Below are positions 39,808 through 50,670 of a stretch of DNA of 64,000 nt, one piece after another. Position 1 is the first letter of the stretch. Each line of letters opens with the position of its first letter. Under the pieces are notes generated by a model. The model did not search any database. It was not told the DNA's origin and was given only the letters and a program-made list of their open reading frames with translations. The DNA is from Hippopus hippopus (Eukaryota > Mollusca > Bivalvia > Cardiida > Cardiidae). A program made the translations under genes and the position numbers. The stretch is taken from positions 42,330,129 through 42,394,128 of the forward strand of contig OX328109.1 in assembly GCA_946811185.2 (NCBI GenBank), in the 5' to 3' direction.

Positions 39808-40185
39808 GATGGGCTGAGCCCCGGTAGTATACAAGACTTTAGAGCAGGGGGTTGCAGGTTCAAATTCCCAGCTCGGCCAATGTCTTTCCAAGGATAGATG
39901 GCAGTCATTGCGGCAGAATTCATTCTTCTCTCAACGCTGATCATTATCTCACGATGGTCATGTGGGAAAGCAGCTAGTGACTTGGGAAGGATATTGTGCT
40001 ATATACTTGTAAAGGATACAGGGGGAAAGGTGAACGGACTGCCTCAATCTAACTGAAACTATATTGAAAACGACACTACATATCGTCGGTTTACTTCAAA
40101 AACATCGTAACTACAGCTTGAAAAAAGCTGTAGTTACGAGGTTTTTGAAGTAAACCGACGATATAATACAATCAATCAATCACAA
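39808..40185 (+). mobile_element. tRNA-derived SINE, type a, with insertion
   Basis: Head AGCCCCGGTAGTATACAAG and GGTTCAAATTCCC, body with TGTGGGAAAGCAGCTAGTGA, CAATCAATCAAT tail. A perfect-looking palindrome (40080-40164) interrupts it just before the tail. Confidence 0.65.
40080..40164. mobile_element. 85-bp fold-back inserted in a SINE
   Basis: ATATCGTCGGTTTACTTCAA and the inverse at the far end; arms of about 39 bp differ at one position. Loop TGAAAAA. Confidence 0.75.
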
Positions 40186-40192
40186 GATAGGC

Positions 40193-40424
40193 CTAATCCT
40201 TTACCAAACAACTGGGTGTTTCAACAAGCCTTGGGAAGATGTCTTCTGGATACATTGTTGGAAAGGGAGAAAATGCTGGTAACCAGCATTTCCTCCTTTT
40301 CCCATGATAATTTTTTACTATTTCAAAGATAAAAATCACCTTTTGAGACGCATTAGACAATGGCTGCAAATTCTTTGAACTTTGTTGAGTGTTAATTTTT
40401 GTCGTTTGTTAAAGAGCTAAGACC
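40193..40424 (+). mobile_element. Family A MITE
   Basis: Follows the SINE tail directly. Hairpin AGAAAATGCTGGTAACCAGC with a worn right arm. Confidence 0.6.
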
Positions 40425-40691
40425 ACATAAAATATGGTCTCTCCAGTCAATAAGTAAAGACTGCGTAAAGTGGTATCAAGCCTGTTTTACCAGTCAGTAA
40501 GTAAGGCCCGCAGAAAGTGGTGCCAAGTCATTCATTAGTCCAGAATGTCTCGTATAAATGGACATAGTGGATCAAGGAGCAGACCACATTTTTCAAGTCA
40601 ACTTGATCATCATTGTCAGCAAAATCAGCTATAAACCAGCATTTTCGCATTTTTCACCATGTGTTTATAAGCCTACTTCCTTGGGAGTCGT

Positions 40692-41000
40692 GGCCATACC
40701 CCGGTAGCGCAGTGTGCAGTATACAGAACTTGAAAACAATGGGTCGCTGGTTCGAATCCCGGCTCGGCGATTTTTTTTCCGAGGATTTATGATAGGCATC
40801 ATGGCGACATGATTCTTTCCTCTCTCATCGCTGATTATTTTTTCGACGATAGTTATGTTGGAAAGCAGCCAGTGGCTTTGTAAGAATATTATGCAAGAAC
40901 TGACAGCAGAAACACAAAGAAAGCGTGAATAGTTGCACTGGCAGCCGCGATATAACTGAAATAATGTTGAAAACTGCGTTTAAAACCATATAACTAACCA
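40692..41000 (+). mobile_element. tRNA-derived SINE, type a
   Basis: CCCCGGTAGCGCAGTGTGC (A box) and GGTTCGAATCCCGGCTCGG (B box, intact). The body continues to GATATAACTGAAATAATGT. Confidence 0.75.
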
Positions 41001-41193
41001 AATCCTTGGACTCGTTAAAAAAAACCGAAATGTCCTGTAGGGAGGAAAAAGTGCTAAGTAATTAAGACATTTCCAAGAAAGATAATCCACCATCGAAGAC
41101 TAAATTGATGAATCATGGTTACGTCCCTTGTTAGTGTGACCTAAGCGGTTGACTGATCGGCACATTTTTGGAGACTACATAACGCCTTAAATT

Positions 41194-41375
41194 GCATTTA
41201 CCACACCATAAAACATTAGACTTTTCCCAGTTCAAAGCATTTGCAGACGACAAATCAAGTATATGATACAGTTTGTTTTACAACGGCCGACAACATAGTA
41301 GGAAAAGGAGAAAATGCTGGTTACCAGCATTTTCTCCTGTTCCCCACAATGTTTTCAAATGCTCTTGTGGCACTT
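41194..41375 (-). mobile_element. Family A MITE
   Basis: Good hairpin (41291-41350) with two base differences; right end truncated. Confidence 0.6.
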
Positions 41376-41569
41376 AAAAAAAATGAAAAAAGGGGCCCTA
41401 TTCCTTTTTCCAGCATCATTTTCAATTTTTAAAACTGTAATGACACAAGTTAGATTGAATTTGTGCAGGAAAATAAATATTTTGACTTTTACTGTTCACA
41501 ACTTAATTACGAATCACTCCAGATGACTGCTTCCTGGAATAAGGCCTGCACTTGCGCAGCTCTAATGGA

Positions 41570-41835
41570 TGAGCCCGGTAGCTCAGAAGCTGAACCCAGG
41601 GGTCGCTGGTTTGAATCCCAAGTCCCACCAATTTCTTTCCGAGGATTGATGAGAATATTGCAACAGAATTCGTTCCTCTTTCATAGCTGATTGTTGTTTC
41701 GAGGAAGGATGTACTGGAAAGCAACTAGTGGTTTGGAAAGAATTTTGTTCAAAGTACAGGTAAGAGAAACTCGAAAAAAAGCTTGCATAGATGCACTAGC
41801 TGTTGCGATAAAGTACTGTAATAGTTGTTAGATTG
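41570..41835 (+). mobile_element. tRNA-derived SINE, type a
   Basis: GAGCCCGGTAGCTCAGAAG then GGTTTGAATCCCAAGTCCC; the anticodon region is shortened; 3' body to GCACTAGCTGTTGCG. Confidence 0.65.
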
Positions 41836-41969
41836 TAAGGACGACGTTTTAACACGAAACTGGTCGATCGAAACGGAGAAAAAAGAATATTTATGGAGAT
41901 AACTCGTTTGGGTAAGGGACCTACAGAAACATCTGTCGTTGTTGACGGTTTGTTAAAATTTTCAAATAG

Positions 41970-42120
41970 TGTTTAAAACTTTACCAAACAATCTCAACGA
42001 CTTTGAGGAAAGCTTTTGAAAACATTGTGGGAAAAGAAGAAAATACTAGTAACCAGATTAAAATAGATTTACTGAAAACCAGCATTTTCTCCATCTCCTG
42101 CAATGTTTCCTCCACTTTAA
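41970..42120 (+). mobile_element. Family A MITE, right part lost
   Basis: An extra 30 bp (TTAAAATAGATTTACTGAAA...) sits in the hairpin loop. It is cut off where the next unit begins. Confidence 0.5.
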
Positions 42121-42236
42121 ACTATATATAGCCTCGTAGTCCTGGCTGAAAGCGCCCTTTTCATTTATGTCGTACTCGAGTCATTTTCCTTTAAATTCCG
42201 GTGCTTTAACTACGCCAAATGAGAAGACATTATTAG

Positions 42237-42378
42237 TTGTACGGTCAGGTGGCAGGGGACTTGGAAACTTGTTCACGGCTGTGGTGAATCATGTCGCCAC
42301 CTCGCCTTCGGCTTGGGGCGACATGATTCACCACAGCCGTGAACAAGTTTCCAAGTCCCCTGCCACCTGACCGTACAA
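42237..42378. mobile_element. 142-bp hairpin with 62-bp identical arms
   Basis: TTGTACGGTCAGGTGGCAGG begins the left arm at 42237; the right arm ends at 42378. Read base by base, all 62 positions pair. The loop is 18 bp (42299-42316). The GC content is far above the surroundings. Confidence 0.85.
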
Positions 42379-42385
42379 CGAATTT

Positions 42386-42745
42386 ATTATACTGCAAAGT
42401 TTTACCATTCCAACGTTTGTTAAGCGAATTTTACCTGTTTTTTGGTTTGAAAAATTGAGTAAGTAGAACTTCCCTTCTGAGTGCCCCAATTCAATGAAAA
42501 CTGACGTCACTGGGAAATGACGTCACTGAAACCTTGGTAATACGTGCTAAAACGTGCAGCTTGGCGCATAATCTTGATGTTAATCTTGATCGACGCCGCC
42601 ATTTTGGATGTTGTGTTGATAGTGTAGTCATGTATACGGGGCTCCCGAAAGGGAAACTGCTTTTACATTGGTTTTGCCAGTGTACATGATATATATGTTC
42701 GGGGCATATTATCCAATCAGATCACGAGAAATTTCTTTGCAGTAT
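42386..42745. mobile_element. TIR element next to the long hairpin
   Basis: TTATTATACTGCAAAG near 42384 and its inverse near 42734 bound about 360 bp without coding content. Confidence 0.5.
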
Positions 42746-42749
42746 AATA

Positions 42750-42910
42750 ATTGGAAACATTCAAGGCAAAAGAAAACTGTTTGGTGTCCACATTTTCTCC
42801 TTGTATTATGATGCTTTTCTATCTTTCCAAAGACAAAATCCCATCACTTGGACCACATTCAACTAGTAGCCTGCAGCTGACTTTGATATGGTTTGAATAC
42901 ATGGACAAGT
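42750..42910 (+). mobile_element. Family A MITE, degenerate
   Basis: Only the right half is readable (CACATTTTCTCCTTG, ACATTCAACTAGTAGCC). Confidence 0.4.
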
Positions 42911-42919
42911 GAAAAACAT

Positions 42920-43400
42920 TGTAGCGAAAGAAGAAACTTTACTTTAAGGGGCATTAATAGATTTTTTTCCTTGCGAACCAAACTTTTTTGTTTAACTCCG
43001 ATGAAGTCTACAAAATACACATTCCCCTGCATACATTAAGAAACTGGACGCTTACAAATAAACTTACATGCAATGTAACTCCGTCTATTTTTGTAACAAC
43101 AAACTAAAGTATGACGTCATCGTACTTACTTGAATACAACCCAACCTGATCGACGCGTGTTATAGATTCAGTGACATTCCCATAAACCTTTGCGAAATTC
43201 TGGTGCGAAATCTAATAATCTTTTTAGAGGCTGCGTGGCCCTTTTAGGAAATACCACTGAGAAAAATATTTTTCCTACATTTGCCTTACATTTTCTTACA
43301 TTTGACTCTCCTGATTACCGATGATTTGGCTGCTATCGCCTTATTTATTGCAATGATGAATCATTTTGAAGTTTTGTGACACTGTAAAAATCCAAATAGC
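42920..43400. other. Unassigned intergenic DNA
   Basis: No gene or family recognised. Confidence 0.4.
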
Positions 43401-43405
43401 CACCT

Positions 43406-43633
43406 TTAAGTCTTTACCATACAATTCTGAGATTAACTACCCTGAGAAGAAAACATTTTGAAAATATTGTGGGAAAAGGAGAAAATGCTGGTAACCAGCA
43501 TTTTCTCCTTTTCCCACAATGTTTTCTACCCTATCAAAAACATAAATCATCATTTGGGCAAAATTTATTTTGTCGTCTGCAAATTGTTTAAATTTGGTCG
43601 AGTCCAAAAGTTTATTGTTTGGTAAAGTGTTAG
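43406..43633 (+). mobile_element. Family A MITE, well preserved
   Basis: Perfect hairpin at 43468-43526. The ends are TAAGTCTTTACC and GGTAAAGTGTTA. Confidence 0.75.
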
Positions 43634-43712
43634 GAGTTTATTTTATTGTTTTGCAAACTCGTCTGCCATAGCAGTCTGCCTCCAGACGGTAAAGAGTCGT
43701 TTGCATGTGTTG

Positions 43713-43944
43713 TTAACCCTTTACCACACGATGCTTTGTTTCTTCGACCCTGAAGAAAGATCACTTGTACACCATACGGGGAAGAGGGGGAAATGCCTGT
43801 AATCTGCATTTCTCCGTCTCCCCTAACAGTGTTTCATAACCAGATAGAAAGATTAATGTCATATTTTTGTCCACAATAAATTTGTCGTCTGCAAATGCTT
43901 TCACTTTGGACAAGTCCAGAATTTTGTCTTCTGGTAAAGATTAA
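43713..43944 (+). mobile_element. Family A MITE, variant hairpin
   Basis: TTAA at 43713 and 43941, but the centre reads GGGGAAATGCCTGTAATCTGCATTTCTCC with both arms changed in step, so pairing is partly kept. Confidence 0.65.
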
Positions 43945-44111
43945 ATGCATAATGTTTATAAACATGCGATACTTGTTTGCATGTTTCGTGTTATATATTC
44001 ATGCAATCTGGACATTGATAATGATAGTTATTAGTTCTGAAAGTGCTAGAAATGCCTATTTTTTAGCCAATATGTATGAGTCACACTCTGTTAGAACCAC
44101 TTTTGTAATAA

Positions 44112-44341
44112 AACAAAAGGGGGCTTAATGCATCTCCGTGATGCATGGTACCAAGCAAGCCATCACATAATTATGGATCCATAACAGCCACTTTTTTTAA
44201 ACAACTGACTTTATCATGAGGTACACTGGTCCTTGTACATACAGAAAATTGACCAACAGCGAAAAGTTTCGGCCCAGGTCAGCCTGGGTCGATACTTTGC
44301 GCAGATGCAATAAGCCCCATATTTACACAGCATGGCTCGTA
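44112..44341 (-). mobile_element. Family B MITE, core deleted
   Basis: Half of the central palindrome is missing (GGCCCAGGTCAGCCTGGGTC). Confidence 0.65.
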
Positions 44342-44366
44342 TACATGAATTTTTAACTTTGCGGCG

Positions 44367-44597
44367 CTCTGTGAAAAGGACGGTTACATTATACCAAGCA
44401 AGTCATCACATTATGGATCGATAAATTCCATTTTGTCCAACTACCGACTGAATCGTTAGGTAGGCTAGTGCTTTGACATGCAGAAAATTGATCCATAGAT
44501 CTAGCAGAAAGTTTTGTCCAAGGACCATGCAGGTTGGACTGGGTCCGGATACTTTTTGCAGATGCATTAAACCCCCTTTTCACAGAGCCTGACTCAA
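44367..44597 (-). mobile_element. Family B MITE, degenerate
   Basis: GCTCTGTGAAAAGGACGG start and CACAGAGCCTGACTCAAAT end; core decayed. Confidence 0.55.
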
Positions 44598-44614
44598 ATA
44601 TTTTTTCAGTTCTC

Positions 44615-44740
44615 AACACTTTACCAGAGTACAAAACTTTAGTCTAGTCCAAATTGAAAGCATTTTTAATAACAAATTAAATGTGGTTGGTATGATTAGA
44701 TTTTTCCTTGAAAAGAGGTTAGAGGTATTTGTCGCCCTGA
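44615..44740 (-). mobile_element. Family A MITE, half copy
   Basis: Only the AAATTGAAAGCATTT arm and its end remain. Confidence 0.5.
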
Positions 44741-44874
44741 CACAATTCTAGTTGTTTTTTTTTTCTGGAAGAGGCACTCTACGAAACAACCCTCCTGACA
44801 ATACAGTCAAAGTTGTCTTTCTTTTTTTTTTTATCGAACGGAGAAAAAGATTTAACAGTGAGTACTCTCCACCT

Positions 44875-45096
44875 TTAAATCTTTACTAAACGACAAAATT
44901 ATGGCCATGTCCAAACTGAAAGAATTTGTAGACAAAAAATAAACTGTTATTCAAAACATAAAATCTTTATTTTGTAGCCACATTGGGGGAAAAGGAGAAA
45001 GTTCTGTTTTTCTGCATTTTCTCTTTTTTCCACAGTGTTTTCCAAATGTTTTCTACCAGGTTCATTAAAAGACGGGATTGTGTGCTAAAGGGTTAA
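44875..45096 (-). mobile_element. Family A MITE
   Basis: TTAA at both ends (44875, 45093); hairpin partly decayed. Confidence 0.6.
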
Positions 45097-45152
45097 TTAA
45101 ACTATTCTGCTAATTACATCTCTAAACAATATTTTTGAGAGGACCTTAAAAT

Positions 45153-45413
45153 GGCCTGCATCACGCGTAAAGTGGCATTCGGACATTTGCGTAAATTGAG
45201 GTCTCGGATCAGCCTGCGCAGTCCGCGCAGGCTAAACCGAAATGACACTTTCCGTTTTTATGTAATTTTCTGTTTTGCGCAAGTCTACTGAAGAACAAAA
45301 TCTAATGTAGTCGTAAAGTGCCGTCTCGGATTAGCCTGCGCGGACTGCGCAGGCTGATCCGAGACGACACTTTACGCAAAAGTCCGAATGCCCCTTTTCG
45401 CGTGATGCAAGCC
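45153..45413 (+). mobile_element. Family C MITE (family description)
   Basis: About 260 bp. Ends are GGCCTGCAWCACGCG-AAAAGGGGC and its inverse. Inside are two palindromes, AGCCTGCGCAGTCCGCGCAGGCT and its near twin, one in each half, framed by GTCTCGGAT and AAGTGYCGT. The middle (TTTTATGTAATTTTCTGTTTTGC) is single copy. This copy is complete. Confidence 0.75.
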
Positions 45414-45497
45414 AAATAGTAATGCAAAGTACACATAAAGGACAAACAGTTCAAGAAAAGAAATACAAACAATAACTGATGTTTGTTCAAAATATGG

Positions 45498-45730
45498 ACT
45501 GCGCTCTGGCAAACTGGAGTTTAATGCGTCTCTCCGGTGCATTATACCAAGTAAGTCATCATATAATTATGGATCTATGAAATCCACCCTGTTTAAAAAC
45601 CAACTAAATCAGGAGGAAGACTGGTTCTTCGACATGCAGAAACATGGCCAAAAGAAAAAAAGATTCGAGCTTGGTCAATACTTTTTGGAGATACGTGTAC
45701 GTTTATATCCCCCTTTCAGAAAGCTTGACA
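45498..45730 (-). mobile_element. Family B MITE, degenerate
   Basis: TGCGCTCTGGCAAACTGG start, CAGAAAGCTTGACA end, core lost. Confidence 0.5.
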
Positions 45731-45842
45731 TGTACATGTATGTCGAAATGCACCGTCGAAGTCAGACTGCAGCTTCATTGCAAACTGATTTTTATCTCCT
45801 CATACGTTGTTTTAAGCGGTAAATTTTGTGCTCAGGTTTTTT

Positions 45843-46069
45843 TTAACCCATTACCACAACAAAAGTTTGAACGTATCCTTAAGGACTACATTTGCAAACC
45901 CTAATTGAAGTCTGACTTAAATGATTGAATTAGTCTATGAAAGGGTATAAAACACTGTGGGAAAAAAAGAAAATGCTAGTTACCAGTATTTTCTTCTTTT
46001 CCCATAGTGTTTTTAAGAGTTTTCCTCGTCACAGGCGTTAAAACTCTGGATTGTGTGTTAAAGGCGTTA
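45843..46069 (-). mobile_element. Family A MITE
   Basis: TTAA at 45843. The hairpin shows matched substitutions (AATGCTAGTTACCAGTATT). Confidence 0.6.
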
Positions 46070-46430
46070 GAAATCAGGTCTGTATGGTAAAGGGTGAATC
46101 AAATGGACGAAATAGCCTGTTTTGGGATAATGCTTTTCAAAATGTTGTGATCGAAAAGCCCTTTTACCGTACAATATTAGGCTCTTCCTAAATAATGGCA
46201 AAATATCCGTTCGTTTTTGTTTTAACAAAATTATCGTTACATTTCATTTATTGAGCTCGCTGAAACAAAAATGAAAATAAATGTACCGTAACCTGTTAAC
46301 ATTCATGTATTCATACGCCTCTTCGCTGCATTGTCATTACAAGGTATTTAACATCAATATAACGTTGAAGCTTTAGTTAATAACCGTATTTTTCTGGGAC
46401 CTAAAATATTATTACCTTTAATGACGGTAC

Positions 46431-46770
46431 TTATCGACGCCGAAACATTATTGGTGGAATATATACGGCCTTCAAAGATAGATTAATTTTAGATAGACAG
46501 CTGTTGCCGATCGATGACGGAAACAGCTCGTACCACTGCTCGGCTCTTTCCGATACATCGCCGAGAGCACTCTTCGTGGTCCTCGCGGGCGAATCCGGAT
46601 GTTGCAGTAATTCTATTGGATGCTGAGTGACACTCAGAATGTTTTGATTGGCTTGTTGCTGTACTGGCAACATCTTGTCCCCAACAATGGTAAGATTTAA
46701 TGTCCCATGGCCGTGAAATATCCGAAACAACGGTCAGATTCGAGTCACAATCTGGAATGAATTCCACACT
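46431..46770 (-). other. Possible coding remnant, unrecognised
   Basis: GC-richer than its surroundings, with overlapping long frames on the minus strand. The most protein-like is a 99-codon frame (46431-46730) containing HPIELLQHPDSPARTTKSAL and AEQWYELFPSS. A CAG acceptor-like site stands near 46747. I recognise no family and find no clear start, donor or partner exon. It may be an exon of an unseen gene, a transposon remnant or chance. Confidence 0.2.
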
Positions 46771-46937
46771 TTTATTTTGGTAAGTTATTTGATATTATTT
46801 CTCTACTAAGCAACTGTATGCAGACGTTTCTTGTACTTCAACAGCAGTCTTTTTGAAAGTAGTTGCAAGATTAAAACATTTACGTATTAACTGTATCTTG
46901 CAAGGATTTTTTTGTAAGTCGCCAGTTTTATATTTGC

Positions 46938-47160
46938 TTAACCCTTCACAGTCACGTGTTTTAACGACCGTAATAAAAGAAGCTTTTGAAAACATTGTTG
47001 GAAAAGGAGAAAATGCTGGTAACCAGCATTTTCTCCTTTACCAACAATTTTTTCTACCCTACCAAAACAAACTTAAATTTTTGAGACATAGTTATTATGT
47101 TATATGCAAATGCTTTTAACTTGGACAAGTCTAAAATTTTATCGGTTGGTATAGCGTAAC
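46938..47160 (+). mobile_element. Family A MITE
   Basis: TTAA at 46938; good hairpin with a small change at its foot (TTTACCAACAATTTTTT). Confidence 0.65.
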
Positions 47161-47220
47161 GGAAGTGATGAGTTAAGGAGATAGGGAATACTGAACAGAG
47201 AAATACATAGTAAACTGGCT

Positions 47221-47375
47221 TTAACCTTTAACCCCACAAACCCGTGTTTCAACAAATCTAGATAACACATCTCTTGAAAACATTGTGGGAGAAGGGAAAA
47301 GTCACATATGACATGTAAATCTTGTGCTTTCAATATAAACTAGTCCTAAGTTTTTGTCGTTCGATTAAATGTTTG
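47221..47375 (+). mobile_element. Family A MITE, internal deletion
   Basis: The hairpin's right arm is missing; ends AACCTTTAACCCCACAA and GTTCGATTAAA. Confidence 0.45.
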
Positions 47376-47554
47376 TTGTGCAGTAGAATGTTTGTCTTTC
47401 GGTCAAATGGTAACTCGAAATCGGTTATGACAAAGAATTTACTGGTAGGCTTCTTCGAATGTTATTTTGGTTCGCTCGCCGTTTTCAAAACTATTTCGTT
47501 CATGTAGTTGCGGTCCTTACACCCTTTTATACTGTTCCTGAATATTTCGTTTAC

Positions 47555-47710
47555 TAACACATTATTTCCAAGCTACTGTCTATTTTCCAACAAATAGAAT
47601 GTCGCAATGACTATCATCAATCCTCAAAAAGAGCTTTGCCTGGCTCGGATTCCAACTTACGACTCTAGGATTAAAAGCTATGTACGTTATCGACTGATCC
47701 ATTGGTCGAC
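47555..47710 (-). mobile_element. tRNA-derived SINE fragment
   Basis: ACTATCATCAATCCTCAAAA ... GGCTCGGATTCCAACTTACG, the head region in inverse orientation with a decayed A box. Confidence 0.5.
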
Positions 47711-47714
47711 TCGT

Positions 47715-48145
47715 ATAAAAAGCGACAATGTAGGCTTAAACTTCAGTATGTAAAAAAAGAAATAACCTTGAAATAACAACATTCAGCTATTTTTTCCTAA
47801 ATTTAAATTAATTCAACACTCTTAAATTTAAGACTAAAAGTATTATTTACTATCTACCCTTCACGAAATATATAAGCAATCTTAAACGAACTTTTTTTTT
47901 CCGGATAAAAGCAAGTCTTTTCGTAAGTCCGTATTTTTGCACTGATGTAAGATAATGTTTAGAAATATACTATATCGCCAGTATATTATCACTGTTATAT
48001 ACGCATAGAATTAAAAAAAAAAAACACGATATAAAACAGGTATTATGAACTTCGAAATTACTGTAACTTATGTATATTTAGGAACGCAGTTTATCTTTTT
48101 TTAAGATTTATTCAAAATTTGATCAATATATTTCTACAGAAAAAT
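47715..48145. other. Unassigned AT-rich DNA
   Basis: No gene or family recognised. Confidence 0.4.
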
Positions 48146-48150
48146 CATTT

Positions 48151-48426
48151 GAGCCATGCTCTGTGAAAAACGGGGCTTAATGCATATGCAAAAAGTATCG
48201 ACCCAGGTCAGCCTGCGCAGTCCGCGCTGGCTGACCTGGACCGAAAGCTTTTTGTTTATAGTTTTTTTCTTTTTCTTTTTTTTCACGTGCACAAAAACCA
48301 GTTTACCTCCTGATTCAATCAGTTGTTAGACAAAATGGTCTGCATGAATTCATAATCATGTGATGACTTGCCTGGCATCATGCATCAAGGAGGTGCATTA
48401 AACCCTTTTTTCCAAAGCGTGGCCCA
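48151..48426 (+). mobile_element. Family B MITE, complete
   Basis: GAGCCATGCTCTGTGAAAAA to AAAGCGTGGCCCATTA; core GCCTGCGCAGTCCGCGCTGGC with one mismatch. Confidence 0.75.
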
Positions 48427-48429
48427 TTA

Positions 48430-48900
48430 GGTATAACCCTTATCAAATGACACACTCTCGCCGTTGTACTATACTCAGTTCCATAAATAAGTGTGCACTT
48501 AATTTTCTTTTACTCCTCGTAGCATGTTTTACTGAAGACCAACAAATTTGGTATCATACTTTAGTTCAGAGTCTGTAGAAAATGCCAGGCTAATCAGATT
48601 TTGACTAACAGAAAGTTTAAGTTAGGTTTTTGCAGTTTAAATGAAGGTGGTACTAAAATCAAAGTTGCAAAAGTACTCAAAGACTAAGGTAACATTTAAG
48701 TTAGGTTTTGGCCACCGCTCTCGTTCAGGAATGGAATAACATTCCTGGTGCAATGATTTTACGTTATGTAAGGTGTATGCGACGTTGAACAATTGCCTGT
48801 ATCGACAGCAGAGGTGGCCATACAAGATATTGATTGAAAAATTACAAGAACTTTAAGAAAAACCTAACTTTAACAAGCAATTTGACCAAATAAATCGGTT
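48430..48900. other. Unassigned DNA with an inverted pair
   Basis: AAAGTTTAAGTTAGGTTTTTG (48611), ACATTTAAGTTAGGTTTTGG (48690) and inverse AAAACCTAACTTTAACAA (48859) suggest a small old fold-back. Confidence 0.4.
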
Positions 48901-48908
48901 ATGTCCCT

Positions 48909-49137
48909 TTAACTCTTTACCAGACGACAAAATTTTAGACTGTTCCAAACTGAAAGCATTAGCAGACGACAAAATTAAAGTGACTCAAAAATTGAAATTT
49001 GTTTTGGGAAGGGTAGAAAACATTGTGGGAAAAGGAGAAAATGCTGGTTACCAGCATTTTCTCCTTTTCCCACAATGTTTTCAAAAGGCTACTTTCACAG
49101 AGTCGTGAAAACCAGGGACTGTTTGGTAAAGAGTTAC
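48909..49137 (-). mobile_element. Family A MITE, well preserved
   Basis: TTAA at 48909. Perfect arms around ATGCTGGTTACCAGCAT. Confidence 0.8.
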
Positions 49138-49536
49138 AGCCGAAATTTGTATGTCTTTACTACTGCCTGAGGTTTTTGACATTAGTTCAGTACTCAAAAG
49201 GCAAACTTAAATTAAATTCTGGAAACATTGCAGCAGACGACAATAAAATCATCGCTTTTAAATATCGATAATCTAAATGAAACCAAAATTTGACACGTGA
49301 GATAATGTAAAATATTGCGGCAAAAGGAAACGAGCAACTTCTCTTACTTCCATGTTTTAAAACGTCAACTGCTGCAATGTGCAAAGAAAAAAAGTCGCCA
49401 GCAGAGGATACACTTAACATGTTACCTTGTTTAAACTGATGTATCGATTCAAAAAGGAAAACACTGCAACACGTGTTCATGATAAAAAAGCCGAGCAACT
49501 TGTTTCCGATATGAAACACGTGGTGCTTGAAGCTCA

Positions 49537-49760
49537 TTAACTTTTCACCGGACAACAAAATTTAGACCCGTCCAAATTCAAAGCATTTGCAGACGACAAA
49601 TTAAATGTACTTAAAAATGGTGGGACTAGGCTTTAATAGGGTAAAATCATAGTGGGAAAGGAAGAAATGCTGGCTATAAGCATTTTCTCCTTTCCACACA
49701 ATGTTTTCAAAAGAAATTTCCTAAGGGTCGTTTAAATACGGATTGTTTTAAACTCATTAA
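49537..49760 (-). mobile_element. Family A MITE
   Basis: TTAA at 49537 and 49757. Contains the undisturbed site ACAAATTAAATGTACTTAAA that corresponds to the insertion point of element H at 61138. Confidence 0.65.
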
Positions 49761-49846
49761 TATACAGACCGTCAGCTGTGTGAATTGTTTTATACACAGT
49801 GAAACAGATCGAAAGATGTGCCCACGGATACACAATGTCATGTATA

Positions 49847-49925
49847 TCCTCCTCCTCCTCCTCCTCTTCCTCCTCCTCCTTCTTCTTCTTCTTCTTCTTC
49901 TTCTTCTTCTTCTTCTTCTTCTTCA
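49847..49925 (-). repeat. CTC/CTT trinucleotide microsatellite
   Basis: A block of mainly CTC followed by about 15 CTT units. Confidence 0.9.
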
Positions 49926-50189
49926 AAATAAGTTTCAGATTAATTTTTAAGAATGATAATAATAATAATAATTAACTTTAAATCGGCTTACACATGAGAA
50001 TTTATGTTGGCAAAATGAAAAGTTGCTCCTCTTTTCTCCCCTTTTCACTGTTTTCAAAACTGTTCTACCACGAAATGAACACAGTCGTCAACGGGTGGTA
50101 GGTAATATATCGATATACATGTACTACAGTATAATTATTAATACTCACTTATTCGTACCGTTTTCGACCCTTTTGTCAAATAATCACGT

Positions 50190-50393
50190 TTTAATTACTC
50201 TTGGATTGAACGATTTTAAAAACATTGTGGAAAAAGCAGAAAATGCTGGTGTAACCAGCATTTTCTCCTTTTCCCACAATGTTTTTTTTTTTCTCTGTCA
50301 CAGATAAGTTTCAACATTTGCGTCACAAATGTGTCTGGTCGGCAAATGCGTTCAATTTGGAGCAATCCAATATTTTGTCGTTGGATAAAGAGT
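50190..50393 (+). mobile_element. Family A MITE
   Basis: Hairpin with an extra T in the loop; poly-T at the right foot. Confidence 0.6.
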
Positions 50394-50432
50394 CAAACCT
50401 TTTTCGGCTGCTGAACTAGACTCGTTGCGTTT

Positions 50433-50498
50433 GAACAGGCAATATAGATAAAGATCAGACAGGACAGTGCAGTCTGATCTTTGATCTACACTGTCCGA
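50433..50498. mobile_element. Family D short fold-back
   Basis: AAGATCAGACAGGACAGTGC / AGTCTGATCTTTGATCTACA around the centre. Confidence 0.5.
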
Positions 50499-50670
50499 TA
50501 CGGTGAGACTTTTCCCGCAAAAAAGACCTTCGAAATCGCAATATTTCGGATACTCTTTTTATCTAATATTGACAGGCAATTTTGATGTTGTACATTTATA
50601 CGTAAAGGGTTAATTAATGCAGACAGATGTTAGCCGTGGTTCGATATGTCTGTATACATGCAGAGAATCA

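Noticed and set aside
40692..40780. Functional tRNA genes at SINE heads
   Set aside because: A and B boxes are present but acceptor and anticodon stems do not pair, and a shared SINE body follows.
49732..49926. Lys/Glu-rich frame on the minus strand
   Set aside because: Translation of a CTT/CTC microsatellite.
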